This document shows, in pieces, positions 62,336 to 64,000 of a DNA stretch of 64,000 bases. The stretch's first letter is position 1. Each line of letters starts with the position of its first letter. A model generated the notes under the pieces. The model did not search any database. It saw nothing but the letters and a program-made list of their open reading frames with translations, and had not been told where the DNA came from. Source of the DNA: Prevotella sp. (lineage in GTDB: Bacteria; Bacteroidota; Bacteroidia; Bacteroidales; Bacteroidaceae). The stretch covers positions 1-64,000 of the forward strand of contig JAKVJW010000009.1 in assembly GCA_022486815.1 (NCBI GenBank), given 5' to 3'. The position numbers were made by a program, and so were the translations under genes.

Positions 62336-64000
62336 ATGAAAACCTTAAAATTAGCGGTCATCTTTCTGTTCCTGTTGATAACAGGTTCACGTATAGCAAA
62401 AGCTCAGGATCTGCAGCCATCTTATGGTATTGGTATGGACATCTCCAATTTGCATGTTCAGAGTATAGCGCAGGATAGTGTTGGTTATATATGGATGGCT
62501 ACCTCACGAGGTTTGAATTGTATTGATGCCTATAAGAAATCACGCTTTTATTTTCATAATTCTTTTGAGAATTCACTTTCTGATGATAATACTTATTTCT
62601 TGCATGTATCATCAAATGGAGATCTTTTTGTGTTCACAAGATTCAACGTTGATCTGTTTAATCGTTTCTCCAGGAATTTTATACGTTTAAAGGGACCGAA
62701 AGGTGAATTTAATTTCACTTGTGCTGAGGATGGTCAGAACGGAAGGATATGGTTGGGTTGCAGGACTTTTAATTATCTTTCATACATTAATAGAAACAAT
62801 AACAGAATTTATTCATTATATATCCCTCAGTTGAAAGGACAGGTCAGAGGTATCTGCCGTGACGACAAGGGTATGCTATGGCTTTCTTTGTTGCCACAAA
62901 AAGAAACGGTAGTCTTTGATCCTGTAAAGAAGCGTATCATAGCCCGTTATCCAGGACTCTCATTAATATTCAGAGGTCCGAAAAGAAACCAGTTGTTTGC
63001 TTTGACTTCAGATAACAAAATAGAACTTTTAAATTCAGCAAAGAGGACCGTTTCAAGAATACTGTTAACCGAAAAGAGTGATATTGTTGCCATAAATATT
63101 ACTGCTGACCATCGTCTCTGTTTTCTTACCCAGGATATGACTTTCTCCCTCTATGATAAGCATAGTGGCTCTTTTGTGAAAAAGAAGATCAGCGGTATCA
63201 ACAGTATATATAATATTACCTCACTAATGGTCGATCGTCAGTCAAATATATGGATCGGCACTTTTGAAGAAGGCTATCTGTTTATTCCGATAATCAAGCG
63301 TACTTTTGATTGGGACGAAATGCTGGACAGACATTTCAGAAACCAGTTTGTGACATTTCTGACGAGTGACGGGAGAGATCGTTACTGGATAGCAACACGT
63401 CATAATGGGCTGCATGAATATAACCGCAGGACAGATATAGACAAGGTGCTTTTGAATCTCCATCTTACAGATGAAGAATCAGCCATAGCCTGTTGTTTTC
63501 ATGATACCCGACACAGATTATGGGTAGCTACCGTAGATGCTTTGTATTGCTATAATGTAAAAACAGGAACCTCTTTGATAGGGAAATACAAGAAGATCGT
63601 AAAACCTCGCTATATCACAGAAGACAAAGCTGGTAATATCTGGATTGTCTGTGAAGGAAATGGGGGCATCTGGATGTCTCCAGTAAATTCAAGAAAAGGT
63701 ACTTTTATAAGACCGTTCTGCCGTTCTGTTCATGAAGATGCAAATGTCACCTTTTTCCGCCAATTACATTCCGGAAAATATGTATTCTCCTGTTATAGTG
63801 ATAATGTATATATCGGAGACCGGACCGGTCATATTCATCCCTTACTTCATACGAAGAATCCAGTTTATCAATCATTCCTAAAATCTGTTATCTATATTTA
63901 CGAAGATTCGAAGGGCGTGATATGGCTGGGTACTTATGGCAATGGTATGATGCGTTGTGACATGCATACCGGTTTATGCAGAATCTATACTATGGCCAAC
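62336..64000 (+). CDS. HTCS-type sensor, N-terminal beta-propeller (3' partial)
   Basis: An open frame of 555 codons that runs off the right edge. After a signal peptide (SRIAKA, about residue 23) come repeated Reg_prop blades: AQDSVGYIWMATSRGLN, EDGQNGRIWLGC, RDDKGMLWLS, VDRQSNIWIGTFEEG, EDKAGNIWIVCEG, EDSKGVIWLGTYGNGM. This periplasmic double propeller is the sensor of hybrid two-component regulators that control Bacteroidetes polysaccharide loci. The kinase, receiver and AraC parts, if present, lie beyond the window. Confidence 0.85.
   Translation, partial: MKTLKLAVIFLFLLITGSRIAKAQDLQPSYGIGMDISNLHVQSIAQDSVGYIWMATSRGLNCIDAYKKSRFYFHNSFENSLSDDNTYFLHVSSNGDLFVFTRFNVDLFNRFSRNFIRLKGPKGEFNFTCAEDGQNGRIWLGCRTFNYLSYINRNNNRIYSLYIPQLKGQVRGICRDDKGMLWLSLLPQKETVVFDPVKKRIIARYPGLSLIFRGPKRNQLFALTSDNKIELLNSAKRTVSRILLTEKSDIVAINITADHRLCFLTQDMTFSLYDKHSGSFVKKKISGINSIYNITSLMVDRQSNIWIGTFEEGYLFIPIIKRTFDWDEMLDRHFRNQFVTFLTSDGRDRYWIATRHNGLHEYNRRTDIDKVLLNLHLTDEESAIACCFHDTRHRLWVATVDALYCYNVKTGTSLIGKYKKIVKPRYITEDKAGNIWIVCEGNGGIWMSPVNSRKGTFIRPFCRSVHEDANVTFFRQLHSGKYVFSCYSDNVYIGDRTGHIHPLLHTKNPVYQSFLKSVIYIYEDSKGVIWLGTYGNGMMRCDMHTGLCRIYTMAN

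Noticed and set aside
55395..64000. Complete polysaccharide utilisation locus
   Set aside because: No SusC/SusD pair is visible and the regulator is cut by the window edge, so only a partial locus can be claimed.

Overview
The window looks like chromosomal DNA from a member of the Bacteroidales, most likely a Prevotellaceae (Prevotella/Segatella-like) species. The evidence is the Bacteroidetes-type promoter -7 box (TAnnTTTG) ahead of many genes, the tmRNA tag GENNYALAA, lipoproteins with Bacteroidetes-style lipoboxes, DUF5689, DUF4922, DUF1847 and PepSY family proteins, and the start of an HTCS-type beta-propeller sensor beside glycoside hydrolases. The species is inferred, not shown.

Layout. 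1-18 kb is mostly housekeeping: an acyltransferase cut by the window edge, a YdeI-like protein, formate-tetrahydrofolate ligase, tRNA-Arg(CCG), asparagine synthetase A, DnaX, an FtsB/DivIC-like division protein, a DUF4369-type lipoprotein, dihydroorotase, a stand-alone MetH activation domain, a metallophosphoesterase, PlsC, a dolichol-phosphomannose-synthase-like glycosyltransferase and Mfd. 18-28 kb holds glutathione peroxidase, an aromatic-rich lipoprotein, a non-specific nuclease lipoprotein, ribosomal protein L31 type B, and a three-gene envelope operon (TonB-type receptor, DUF5689 lipoprotein, tandem OB-like lipoprotein). That operon is divergent from a secreted endonuclease/exonuclease/phosphatase, and together these genes could form an extracellular nucleic-acid scavenging locus. 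28-32 kb has uridine kinase, DUF308, a histidine phosphatase, a secreted low-complexity protein and the tmRNA gene.

32.5-41.3 kb is an accessory region. It starts with two four-copy arrays of a 9-bp motif at exact 22- and 23-bp periods, followed by broken gene fragments (ArsR, DUF4143 ATPase), two small envelope proteins, and an AT-rich operon for a periplasmic CbiK-like chelatase, a heme-type TonB receptor and a PepSY membrane protein. Degenerate IS982-family remnants lie on both sides of the operon. Further out, a 70-bp direct repeat (61/70 identical) brackets the region, together with TetR, AbiEii and ATPase fragments.

41.3-53.7 kb returns to core functions: a DUF1847 protein, tRNA-His, and an operon of a sigma-54 activator, LptE, a TPR-like protein and SecG. 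Next come rlmN-pdxA with a lysylphosphatidylglycerol-synthase-like membrane protein, then an unusual fusion of two glycosyltransferase-like regions with a HIT-like DUF4922 domain, translationally coupled to a SpoIID/LytB protein and followed by an AmpG-like permease. This last group is a candidate cell-wall salvage or remodelling system. 55-64 kb is the edge of a polysaccharide utilisation locus: GH78-like and GH106-like rhamnosidases, a GH71/99-like hydrolase, and the sensor part of a regulator that runs off the window.
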